Positions 9,411-15,789 of a DNA stretch of 64,000 nt are shown here, in pieces. The notes below the pieces were generated by a model that saw only the letters and a program-made list of their open reading frames with translations, was not told the DNA's origin and did no database searches. The DNA comes from Winogradskyella pelagia (GTDB taxonomy: Bacteria; Bacteroidota; Bacteroidia; Flavobacteriales; Flavobacteriaceae), in the NCBI RefSeq assembly GCF_017581965.1, contig NZ_JAGEVF010000010.1, forward strand, positions 62,001 to 126,000, in the 5' to 3' direction. A program made the translations under genes and the position numbers. Each line of letters opens with the position of its first letter. Within the stretch, counting starts at the first letter, position 1.

Positions 9411-9913
9411 TTTAGTTTCGGATACATAAAGTACTCTACCAACTTATATTTTAATTCGTTATTTGCATCAATTTCATAGGTGAGAAATATTTCTCCCCAA
9501 TACTGTCCGTCCGTAAAATTAGCGACAACCCATTTATGGTTAAGAATCCTAATTTTATTGATAACTAATTTTGTTCCTGTTAGGGATACAAAAGGTACAA
9601 TGGGATGATCATCACCCTTATAATCGTTCATATTATAAAGGCCTTCTTTAATGGCAGGTATGAGTTCATCGGTATCATAACCCTGGGATTCAAAGTAATC
9701 TATCGCATCCTGATTTCTATCAATATTGAAATAACTCAACTCAAAATTCTCCTCCTCTAAAGCTTCAATAATCTTTGTATTCTCTTGTACAGATGCATTA
9801 TAGGAATTAATATCCTTTTCATATTTATCTATAATGTTTTTTGAATTCACATATTGAAATATGATTAACAATAGAGAAAAGATGAACAAATACATAAAAA
9901 CTCTTTGTTTCAT
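9407..9913 (-). CDS. conserved hypothetical protein with N-terminal membrane anchor
   Basis: 168 residues with one transmembrane segment (about 5-23) followed by a short coiled stretch and a compact C-terminal domain ending KLVEYFMYPKLN. I recognise it as a conserved flavobacterial protein but no catalytic motif is visible. It lies 2 bases after the metallo-beta-lactamase-fold gene and is surely cotranscribed with it. Its 3' end overlaps the convergent esterase gene. Confidence 0.7.
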   Translation of the reverse strand: MKQRVFMYLFIFSLLLIIFQYVNSKNIIDKYEKDINSYNASVQENTKIIEALEEENFELSYFNIDRNQDAIDYFESQGYDTDELIPAIKEGLYNMNDYKGDDHPIVPFVSLTGTKLVINKIRILNHKWVVANFTDGQYWGEIFLTYEIDANNELKYKLVEYFMYPKLN

Positions 9914-9915
9914 TG

Positions 9916-10677
9916 TTATATGGTTATTTGAAGGTTATCGTATGCTAAAAAAACGTTCTTAGGCAATTTTTGTTGCACCTCATCATGAAATCCGAGGTGA
10001 TGACTTATATGGGTTAAATAGGCTCGTTTTGGATTAACTTTGCTAATAAATTCTATAGCTTCTGCAAGGTTAAAGTGAGACATATGAGGTTCTTCTCTTA
10101 AGGCATTTATGACAAGAACGTCTGTGCCCTTAAGCTTTTCTATTTCTTCCTGAGGAACTGTTTTCATGTCAGTGAGATAAGCAAACCGATTAAACCTAAA
10201 GCCAAAAACTTGGAGTTTATGGTGTAAACCATCTATTGGCAATACTTTAATATTACCTAACTTAAAAGGCCTATTTTTAATTTTAATGCGCTTTACACTA
10301 GGTACTCCTGGATATTTGTCTTCTGATGTAAAAATGTAATCAAATCTTTTTCTTAAAGCTTTAAACACTCGTTTGTGAGCATATAATGGAATATCACCTT
10401 GCCTAAAGAAAAAAGGCCTAATGTCATCTAAGCCCATAGTATGATCCGCATGCTCGTGAGTAAACAAAATACCGTCAATTTTAGAGACATTAGCATTGAG
10501 CATCTGTTGCCTAAAATCCGGACCACAATCCACCACGTAAGCGTATTCATCCCATTCTACCAAGATAGATACACGTAGCCTCTTGTCCTTAGGGTTATCG
10601 CTTAAACAGACAGGGTGTTTACTCCCTATTATTGGTATGCCTTGCGATGTTCCTGTACCAAGAAAAGTTACCTTCAC
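9916..10677 (-). CDS. metallo-beta-lactamase-fold phosphodiesterase-like hydrolase (PhnP-like)
   Basis: 253 residues. The start GTGTSQGIP is typical of the PhnP/RNase-Z-like branch, and the metal site HEHADH at 74-79 gives HxHxDH. A later conserved His lies in THISHHLGFH near the C-terminus. Family members cleave phosphodiester bonds, for example cyclic phosphates; the substrate here is not predictable. A -7 box at 10695-10702 drives this gene and the membrane-anchored protein downstream. Confidence 0.85.
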   Translation of the reverse strand: MKVTFLGTGTSQGIPIIGSKHPVCLSDNPKDKRLRVSILVEWDEYAYVVDCGPDFRQQMLNANVSKIDGILFTHEHADHTMGLDDIRPFFFRQGDIPLYAHKRVFKALRKRFDYIFTSEDKYPGVPSVKRIKIKNRPFKLGNIKVLPIDGLHHKLQVFGFRFNRFAYLTDMKTVPQEEIEKLKGTDVLVINALREEPHMSHFNLAEAIEFISKVNPKRAYLTHISHHLGFHDEVQQKLPKNVFLAYDNLQITI

Positions 10678-10694
10678 ACGATTTAAATTTATGA

Positions 10695-10702
10695 CAAAAA
10701 TA
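10695..10702 (-). promoter_or_regulatory. -7 promoter element of the MBL-fold hydrolase operon
   Basis: Minus-strand TATTTTTG matches TAnnTTTG, 17 bases upstream of the start codon at 10677. It is back-to-back with the rightward promoter at 10713-10742. Confidence 0.6.
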
Positions 10703-10712
10703 CTGTTATTTT

Positions 10713-10742
10713 TTTGTTTACTTAGGTAATTGAGTACCTTTG
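10713..10742 (+). promoter_or_regulatory. complete Bacteroidota promoter (-33 and -7)
   Basis: TTTG at 10713-10716 and TACCTTTG at 10735-10742 with 18 bases between them, within the usual 17-23 range. The start codon at 10768 follows after 25 bases. This is the clearest two-element promoter in the window. Confidence 0.78.
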
Positions 10743-10767
10743 CTAAAACGTTGTAATCCCGAAATCT

Positions 10768-12216
10768 ATGGAAGAAATCACGTATGATGGCGATTCTAAT
10801 TTTGAGAATATTCCTTCGCTAAAAGACAAGGCCTTAAGGATAAACCTCAATAAAGACATCTATGGTACTTTTGCCGAAATTGGAGCTGGTCAAGAAACGG
10901 TGCGCCAGTTTTTTAGAGCAGGAGGTGCTTCGGGTACAATTGCAAAAACCATGTCGGCCTACGATAAAGACTTTAGCGATGCCATTTATGGTATTGAGAA
11001 CGACAGGCGCTATGTCACTGAGGCTCGGCTAAGAAAAATGCTTAATCATGAGGTTGATCTCATTGAACGACGTATTGTTAGAGAAAAACATCCTAACAAG
11101 ATATTTTTTGCCTATGCTAATACGGTTGCCACTATTGATTTTGCTAAAAAATATAAAGGTCACGGTTGGGTTGGTATAAAGTACCAAGTTGCACCAGACC
11201 AAGAGTACAATGACATCGTTCTCCATATTAGATTTAAGGAAAATGATGCACGGTTACAACAAGAAACATTAGGTAAACTAGGTACCAATCTCATTTATGG
11301 TGCTTTCTATAAATACAATCAACCTAAAAAGTTATTACGCTACTTATATGATCATCTAGACAAAGATCAACTAGAAATAGACACCATTAACTTTGCTGGT
11401 CCTGTATATCAAAATATAGATAATAGGCTCATGAGCCTTCAACTTGTTAAGAATGGTATGACTGATGCCGTAATGTTTGCTCCAGATGGCAACAACGTTC
11501 TCCCAGCAGCAGTACTTTACAAAAAGAATATTTTGGCCCTTAGAGGTAGTTTTAGACCTGTTACCAAGGTAAATATGGATATGTTTGAAAAATCATACGA
11601 AATGTTTATCAAGGAAAATAAGGTAGATAAAGAAAAAACTCAGGTCATTTTTGAAATAACCTTATCCAATCTAAGAGCTGAAGGTGAAATAGATGAGCAA
11701 GATTTCATGGACAGAGCACGTTTATTATGTTCGCTCGGTCAGACAGTATTGATTTCGAATTTTCAAGAATTTTATAAGCTTGTTGAATACTTCTCGCAAT
11801 ATACGAGAAGCAGAATGGGTCTTGCCATGGGTGTTAATAACCTAGTAGATATTTTTGACGAAAAATACTACCGTCATTTAAGCGGTGGAATTCTTGAAGC
11901 CTTTGGTAAGCTATTCTACAAAGATTTACGTGTTTATTTATATCCTATGAAGAATAAAGATAATAGCGTAACGAATAGCGAAAATCTGAAGGTTCACCCA
12001 AGAATGAAAGAACTCTATAAATTCTTTAAATACAATGGTAAAGTTGTAGATATTACAGATTACGATAATTCCATTCTGCGCATTTTCTCTAGGGAAGTGC
12101 TAAAAATGATAGCTAGTGGTGAGGATGGTTGGGAAAGTATGCTCCCAGAGGGTGTTGCCAAATTAATTAAAGAAAAAAGTTTATTTGGATACGAAGCAGA
12201 GGAAGTAATGCACTAG
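10768..12216 (+). CDS. large conserved cytoplasmic protein of unknown function
   Basis: 482 residues, no signal peptide or membrane segment. Near the N-terminus it has a strongly conserved-looking block, FAEIGAGQETVRQFFR, followed by GGASGTIAKTMSAYD. I know related sequences in Bacteroidota and cyanobacteria carrying inconsistent labels (TonB receptor, nicotinate-nucleotide adenylyltransferase); neither fits what is visible here, as there is no barrel, no plug and no HxGH motif. It has its own strong promoter and terminator, so it is a one-gene unit. Function should be left open. Confidence 0.72.
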   Translation: MEEITYDGDSNFENIPSLKDKALRINLNKDIYGTFAEIGAGQETVRQFFRAGGASGTIAKTMSAYDKDFSDAIYGIENDRRYVTEARLRKMLNHEVDLIERRIVREKHPNKIFFAYANTVATIDFAKKYKGHGWVGIKYQVAPDQEYNDIVLHIRFKENDARLQQETLGKLGTNLIYGAFYKYNQPKKLLRYLYDHLDKDQLEIDTINFAGPVYQNIDNRLMSLQLVKNGMTDAVMFAPDGNNVLPAAVLYKKNILALRGSFRPVTKVNMDMFEKSYEMFIKENKVDKEKTQVIFEITLSNLRAEGEIDEQDFMDRARLLCSLGQTVLISNFQEFYKLVEYFSQYTRSRMGLAMGVNNLVDIFDEKYYRHLSGGILEAFGKLFYKDLRVYLYPMKNKDNSVTNSENLKVHPRMKELYKFFKYNGKVVDITDYDNSILRIFSREVLKMIASGEDGWESMLPEGVAKLIKEKSLFGYEAEEVMH

Positions 12217-12233
12217 ACAATTCACAACAAAAA

Positions 12234-12286
12234 AATAAAGCGGCTTAGTAACAGTCTATCTGTAATTGGCCGCTTTATTTTTTTTG
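12234..12286. terminator. bidirectional terminator with large loop
   Basis: AATAAAGCGGC (12234-12244) pairs perfectly with GCCGCTTTATT (12269-12279), followed by a T-run; the loop contains a smaller ACAG/CTGT hairpin. It separates the convergent genes at 10768-12216 and bcp. Confidence 0.85.
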
Positions 12287-12302
12287 TAAGGTCTTGGTTA
12301 AT

Positions 12303-12755
12303 TTAGCCTAAAATTTGTTCAGCGTGTGCTTTGGTTTTTACTTTAGTAATTACATTTTCCAAGACACCATTCTCATCGATAACAAATGTAGTTCTATGAA
12401 TACCTTCATATTCTTTGCCCATAAACTTCTTCGGACCCCAAACACCAAAAGCATTGATGACAGATTTATCTTCATCAGCTATTAAAGGATATTTAAAACC
12501 ATATTTATCTTTAAAGTTAGACTGGCGCTTAGCACTATCTGCACTTACGCCCAATATGTCGTACCCTGCATCTTTAAAGCGGTCAATATTATCATTGAGG
12601 TTACAAGCTTCTGCAGTACAACCAGGCGTACTTGCTTTTGGGTAGAAGAAAACTACCAATTTTTTTCCCTTGTAATCGGACAATGAAACAGTATTACCTT
12701 GTTCATCTAATCCCTTGAAATTTGGTGCCTTATCACCTATTTTTAAGTGCGTCAT
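12303..12755 (-). CDS. bcp: thioredoxin-dependent thiol peroxidase (peroxiredoxin BCP)
   Basis: 150 residues, full length for the BCP/PrxQ family. Peroxidatic Cys46 lies in STPGCT and the resolving Cys51 is five residues later, the arrangement of E. coli Bcp and plant PrxQ. It reduces hydroperoxides in the cytoplasm using thioredoxin. Transcribed alone; a 7-of-8 -7 box (TATTTTTA on the minus strand, 12780-12787) lies upstream of the start. Confidence 0.93.
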   Translation of the reverse strand: MTHLKIGDKAPNFKGLDEQGNTVSLSDYKGKKLVVFFYPKASTPGCTAEACNLNDNIDRFKDAGYDILGVSADSAKRQSNFKDKYGFKYPLIADEDKSVINAFGVWGPKKFMGKEYEGIHRTTFVIDENGVLENVITKVKTKAHAEQILG

Positions 12756-12841
12756 GATCTTTGATTTTATGTTTAAGTAAAAATACGATGTATCAGCAAG
12801 CTACAAAAGGCAGGCCTTGTTATAAATACGTTAAATGCGCA

Positions 12842-13957
12842 TTAATTCGGATGCAGTTCTTCAAATAAGTCTTGCCAAAGCTTCATAATTTTTTCCTTCG
12901 CAAATCTCTGTATGTTTATTTGAGCCTTTTCACCCATCTCTTTCCTGAGATTGTTGTCCTTTATTAAGTGCTGGATAGATTCTGACAAAGCCAATACATC
13001 TTTTGGAGGGACCAAAATACCATCCTCTCCATTTTTAATAATTGCTCTCGGACCATAAGGGCAATCAAAAGAAACTACCGGAATCCCAAAAGACATCGCT
13101 TCTACAATTGTTAAAGGGAATCCCTCTATAACCGAGCTACAAACTAAAATCGAGGCATTTAGATATTCCTTTGAGATCTCCTTAGTATGTTCTAAGAATT
13201 CCACATTATCAGATATCCCTAAATCCTTGGCTTGCTTTCGTAAATCAATAACAGTTATTCTTTGACCAACAATTCTCAGAGTCCATTCTGGAAAATGTTC
13301 TAGAACCGCGGCCCAACTATCAATAAGCATATCAAACCCCTTTACAGGGTCGTGCCGTCCTACTGCAAGTACCACTTTGTTATTAAGTTCTGCTCTATTT
13401 CCTTCGGCATCTAAGATTATTGGATTGCCTATAACGCTAAGTCGCTTAACAAATTTCCAATCTTGTCTATGGTCATTGGTTAAAATTACAAAACGGTCAT
13501 AGCAATTACCACCAAAAAGCACAAGTTTAGATTTTATTACGTTACTGATTTTTGTTTTAAGCCCTTTATAATATCTGTTAAGATTAATATCCTTTGTACT
13601 ATGTCTTTGATAGACAATTTTATAATTCTTTTTTAAAAAATACGGGACGTAAAGCCAAGCAATATCATCAATACAAACCATTACAATATCAGGCTCTAAA
13701 CCTGGTAACAGGTTATTTAGGGATTTTACTAATTTAAAATAACTCTTTTTTGGTCCTTTTTTGGCATTAATGAAATGAAAAGGAATCTTATTATCTACTT
13801 CGAAGAAGGTTCTTTCCAGGTTGTTTTCGTTCTGTTCAATTAATACTAATTGCACATCATAACCGAAATTACGAACGAAATAATTAGACTGTACACTAAT
13901 CATTCGTTCTAGGCCTGTGGTACCATTAATTTTATTTGCAATATAAACTATGCGCAT
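12842..13957 (-). CDS. GT4-family glycosyltransferase
   Basis: 371 residues from the ATG at 13957; an in-frame TTG four codons further upstream is a less likely start, because MRIVYIANKING is the usual beginning of such proteins. GT-B fold: an N-terminal Rossmann half with a GxxGLERM-type turn, and in the C-terminal half the EGFPLTIVEA segment, the Ex7E motif of family GT4. It would transfer sugars in capsule, O-antigen or exopolysaccharide synthesis in the cytoplasm. No related genes adjoin it, so the pathway is unknown. Confidence 0.85.
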   Translation of the reverse strand: MRIVYIANKINGTTGLERMISVQSNYFVRNFGYDVQLVLIEQNENNLERTFFEVDNKIPFHFINAKKGPKKSYFKLVKSLNNLLPGLEPDIVMVCIDDIAWLYVPYFLKKNYKIVYQRHSTKDINLNRYYKGLKTKISNVIKSKLVLFGGNCYDRFVILTNDHRQDWKFVKRLSVIGNPIILDAEGNRAELNNKVVLAVGRHDPVKGFDMLIDSWAAVLEHFPEWTLRIVGQRITVIDLRKQAKDLGISDNVEFLEHTKEISKEYLNASILVCSSVIEGFPLTIVEAMSFGIPVVSFDCPYGPRAIIKNGEDGILVPPKDVLALSESIQHLIKDNNLRKEMGEKAQINIQRFAKEKIMKLWQDLFEELHPN

Positions 13958-14089
13958 TTCTAGGTCCAATTAAATAAGATTAGAATTTAAAATTAATACA
14001 ATCAATTTTTATTCATACCCGTTTAATTTGTTTATTTGTTTAATAGCACATAAAAGAGATTAACACCATTTAAAACTTGTATTCTTCGT

Positions 14090-14749
14090 ATGACTAAGCA
14101 ACAAAAGGTAGAATTTGTTATAGAGACTTTAAGCAAGCTTTATCCAAAAATTCCCATTCCTTTGGAGCACAAGGACCCTTACACCCTACTTATTGCAGTA
14201 TTAATGTCTGCACAAAGTACAGATGTAAGAGTAAATCAAATTACACCTCTACTTTTTAAAAAAGCAGACAATCCATACGATATGGTGAAACTGAGTGTTG
14301 AAGAAATTAGAGACATCATAAAACCCGTAGGCTTATCTCCAATGAAAAGTAAAGGAATCTATGGCTTGTCTAAAATATTAATTGAAAAACATAACGGAAA
14401 AGTACCTCAGACTTATGAGGATTTAGAGGCTTTACCCGCTGTTGGCCATAAAACTGCAGCTGTTGTCTTATCACAAGCGTTCGGCATACCTGCTTTTCCA
14501 GTAGACACACACATCCATAGGTTAATGTACAGATGGAATCTAAGTACAGGGAAAAATGTGGTACAAACAGAAAGAGATGCAAAACGGTTATTTCCAAAAG
14601 AACTTTGGAACGACTTACATCTTCAAATTATCTGGTACGGGAGGGAATACTCTCCTGCAAGGGGTTGGGACTTGGATAAAGATATTATTACAAAAACCAT
14701 CGGTAGAAGGTCCGTCATTAATGCTTATCACAAAAACAAAAAATCCTGA
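14090..14749 (+). CDS. nth: endonuclease III homologue lacking the iron-sulfur cluster
   Basis: 219 residues. The helix-hairpin-helix is LPAVGHKT with catalytic Lys121, and the catalytic Asp139 lies in PVDTH, so bifunctional DNA glycosylase/AP lyase activity on oxidised pyrimidines is expected. The C-terminus, where most family members carry CX6CX2CX5C for a [4Fe-4S] cluster, has no cysteine at all: the first position is Ser in YGREYSPARG. The tail is otherwise intact and not truncated. The stop codon lies inside the stem of the terminator that follows. Confidence 0.9.
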   Translation: MTKQQKVEFVIETLSKLYPKIPIPLEHKDPYTLLIAVLMSAQSTDVRVNQITPLLFKKADNPYDMVKLSVEEIRDIIKPVGLSPMKSKGIYGLSKILIEKHNGKVPQTYEDLEALPAVGHKTAAVVLSQAFGIPAFPVDTHIHRLMYRWNLSTGKNVVQTERDAKRLFPKELWNDLHLQIIWYGREYSPARGWDLDKDIITKTIGRRSVINAYHKNKKS

Positions 14750-14768
14750 TACATGATCAGGATTCTTT
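14742..14768. terminator. terminator overlapping the nth stop codon
   Basis: AATCCTGAT (14742-14750) pairs with ATCAGGATT (14756-14764), loop ACATG. The nth stop codon TGA (14747-14749) is within the left arm. A short A-tract on the left and a weak T-tract on the right allow use from either side, also for the small gene arriving from the right. Confidence 0.7.
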
Positions 14769-14774
14769 ACCAAC

Positions 14775-14918
14775 TTAATTTAGAAGTGCTTCAAACTTCA
14801 ATTTATTATAATTTATAACACTTAAAGCCTTAGAGTAATTCAAAAGGAAACTTATGGTTTCATCTTTTGGTTGTAGGTTGATTTTTTTTGAGGTTTGTTG
14901 TGAGTAAATTTTTGCCAT
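14775..14918 (-). CDS. 47-residue conserved-looking small protein beside the sigma factor
   Basis: An open frame on the minus strand starting at ATG 14916-14918 and ending with TAA at 14775. The peptide begins MAKIYSQQTSKKINLQPKD and ends FEALLN; it is hydrophilic with a helical C-terminal half (ISFLLNYSKALSV). It starts 58 bases after the sigma factor stop, on the same strand, and ends just before the terminator at 14742. I recall similar short proteins next to ECF sigma genes in other flavobacteria, but could not search. It could be a sigma-factor partner or regulator; this is inference. Confidence 0.6.
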   Translation of the reverse strand: MAKIYSQQTSKKINLQPKDETISFLLNYSKALSVINYNKLKFEALLN

Positions 14919-14975
14919 ATTAATAATTTAGGATTTATTATATGACAAGAACGCAACAGAATTATGTTTATTGTA

Positions 14976-15560
14976 TCAATTTGTTAAAACAATATTATTC
15001 TGCTCTATAACCTTTCTCATATTAATTAGGGCGTATCGCATTCTACCTAATGCTGTATTAATACTAACTCCTGTGCGTTCAGAGATTTCTTTAAAACTCA
15101 TGTCTTGATAGATTCGCATTTTAAGCACCTGCTTTTGATCTTCAGGTAGCTCTTCAATAATCCTTCTAACATCAGATTCTACTTGATCCTTAATTAAGGA
15201 TTTCTCCGCATTAAGACTAGAATCACTTAATACAGAAAAAATACTAAATTCTCCAGCATTATCAAATTTTGGCATCCGATTATTTTTTCTGAAATAATCA
15301 ATTACCAAATTATGAGCAATACGCATAACCCAAGGTAAAAACTTACCTTCCTCGTTGTATTTACCCAATTTTAAAGTCCTGATGACTTTGATAAAAGTAT
15401 CCTGAAAAATATCTTCAGTTACATCTTTGTCGTAGACTTTGGAGTAAATGAAACTGTATATTTTTTGCTTATGTCTCCCAATCAAAACTGAAAGTGCATT
15501 TTCATCGCCGTTAATGTATCTTGAAACCAAAGCTGCGTCTTGGATAAGTTCTGTCTTCAT
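14976..15560 (-). CDS. ECF-type RNA polymerase sigma factor
   Basis: 194 residues with region 2 (DVTEDIFQDTFIKVIRTL, about 45-65) and region 4 (YQDMSFKEISERTGVSIN, a helix-turn-helix, about 150-168) and no region 3, the ECF layout. It directs RNA polymerase to an alternative promoter set. No anti-sigma factor gene adjoins it; instead the only companion is the 47-residue protein downstream. The leader contains an extended inverted repeat 4 bases upstream of the start, suggesting autoregulation or translational control. Confidence 0.88.
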   Translation of the reverse strand: MKTELIQDAALVSRYINGDENALSVLIGRHKQKIYSFIYSKVYDKDVTEDIFQDTFIKVIRTLKLGKYNEEGKFLPWVMRIAHNLVIDYFRKNNRMPKFDNAGEFSIFSVLSDSSLNAEKSLIKDQVESDVRRIIEELPEDQKQVLKMRIYQDMSFKEISERTGVSINTALGRMRYALINMRKVIEQNNIVLTN

Positions 15561-15564
15561 AATA

Positions 15565-15620
15565 ATTACTTTAAAACCTAAATGATTAGGTCTGGGGTTT
15601 AAAATTTTCTTTAAAGTAAT
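15565..15620 (-). promoter_or_regulatory. inverted repeat in the sigma factor leader
   Basis: ATTACTTTAAA (15565-15575) and TTTAAAGTAAT (15610-15620) are perfect 11-bp arms. Between them sits a second hairpin, ACCTAA (15576-15581) / TTAGGT (15586-15591). The right-hand structure ends only 4 bases from the sigma factor start codon (15558-15560). It could be an operator or an RNA hairpin limiting translation. Confidence 0.55.
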
Positions 15621-15757
15621 ATTATGCTATACGCAGCTGTTTTATATATGAATAGGAACCAAATATAACAACAATCATTCCGAAAAAACAAAATTTGCCT
15701 CTAAAATTTAACATTTTATCCCATATTTCAACGTTTTACCGAGACAAATAGAAGTGG

Positions 15758-15765
15758 TATCTTTG
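15758..15765 (+). promoter_or_regulatory. -7 promoter element of uvrA
   Basis: TATCTTTG, a full TAnnTTTG match, 24 bases before the ATG at 15790. Transcription should begin near 15771, which rules out the longer GTG start at 15754. No clear -33 TTG is seen. Confidence 0.68.
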
Positions 15766-15789
15766 CAAAATCTTGTTCAAAATCAACTT

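Noticed and set aside
12800-12830. AAGGC/GCCTT repeat as a terminator for the GT4 gene
   Set aside because: The loop would be only two bases, too tight to form.
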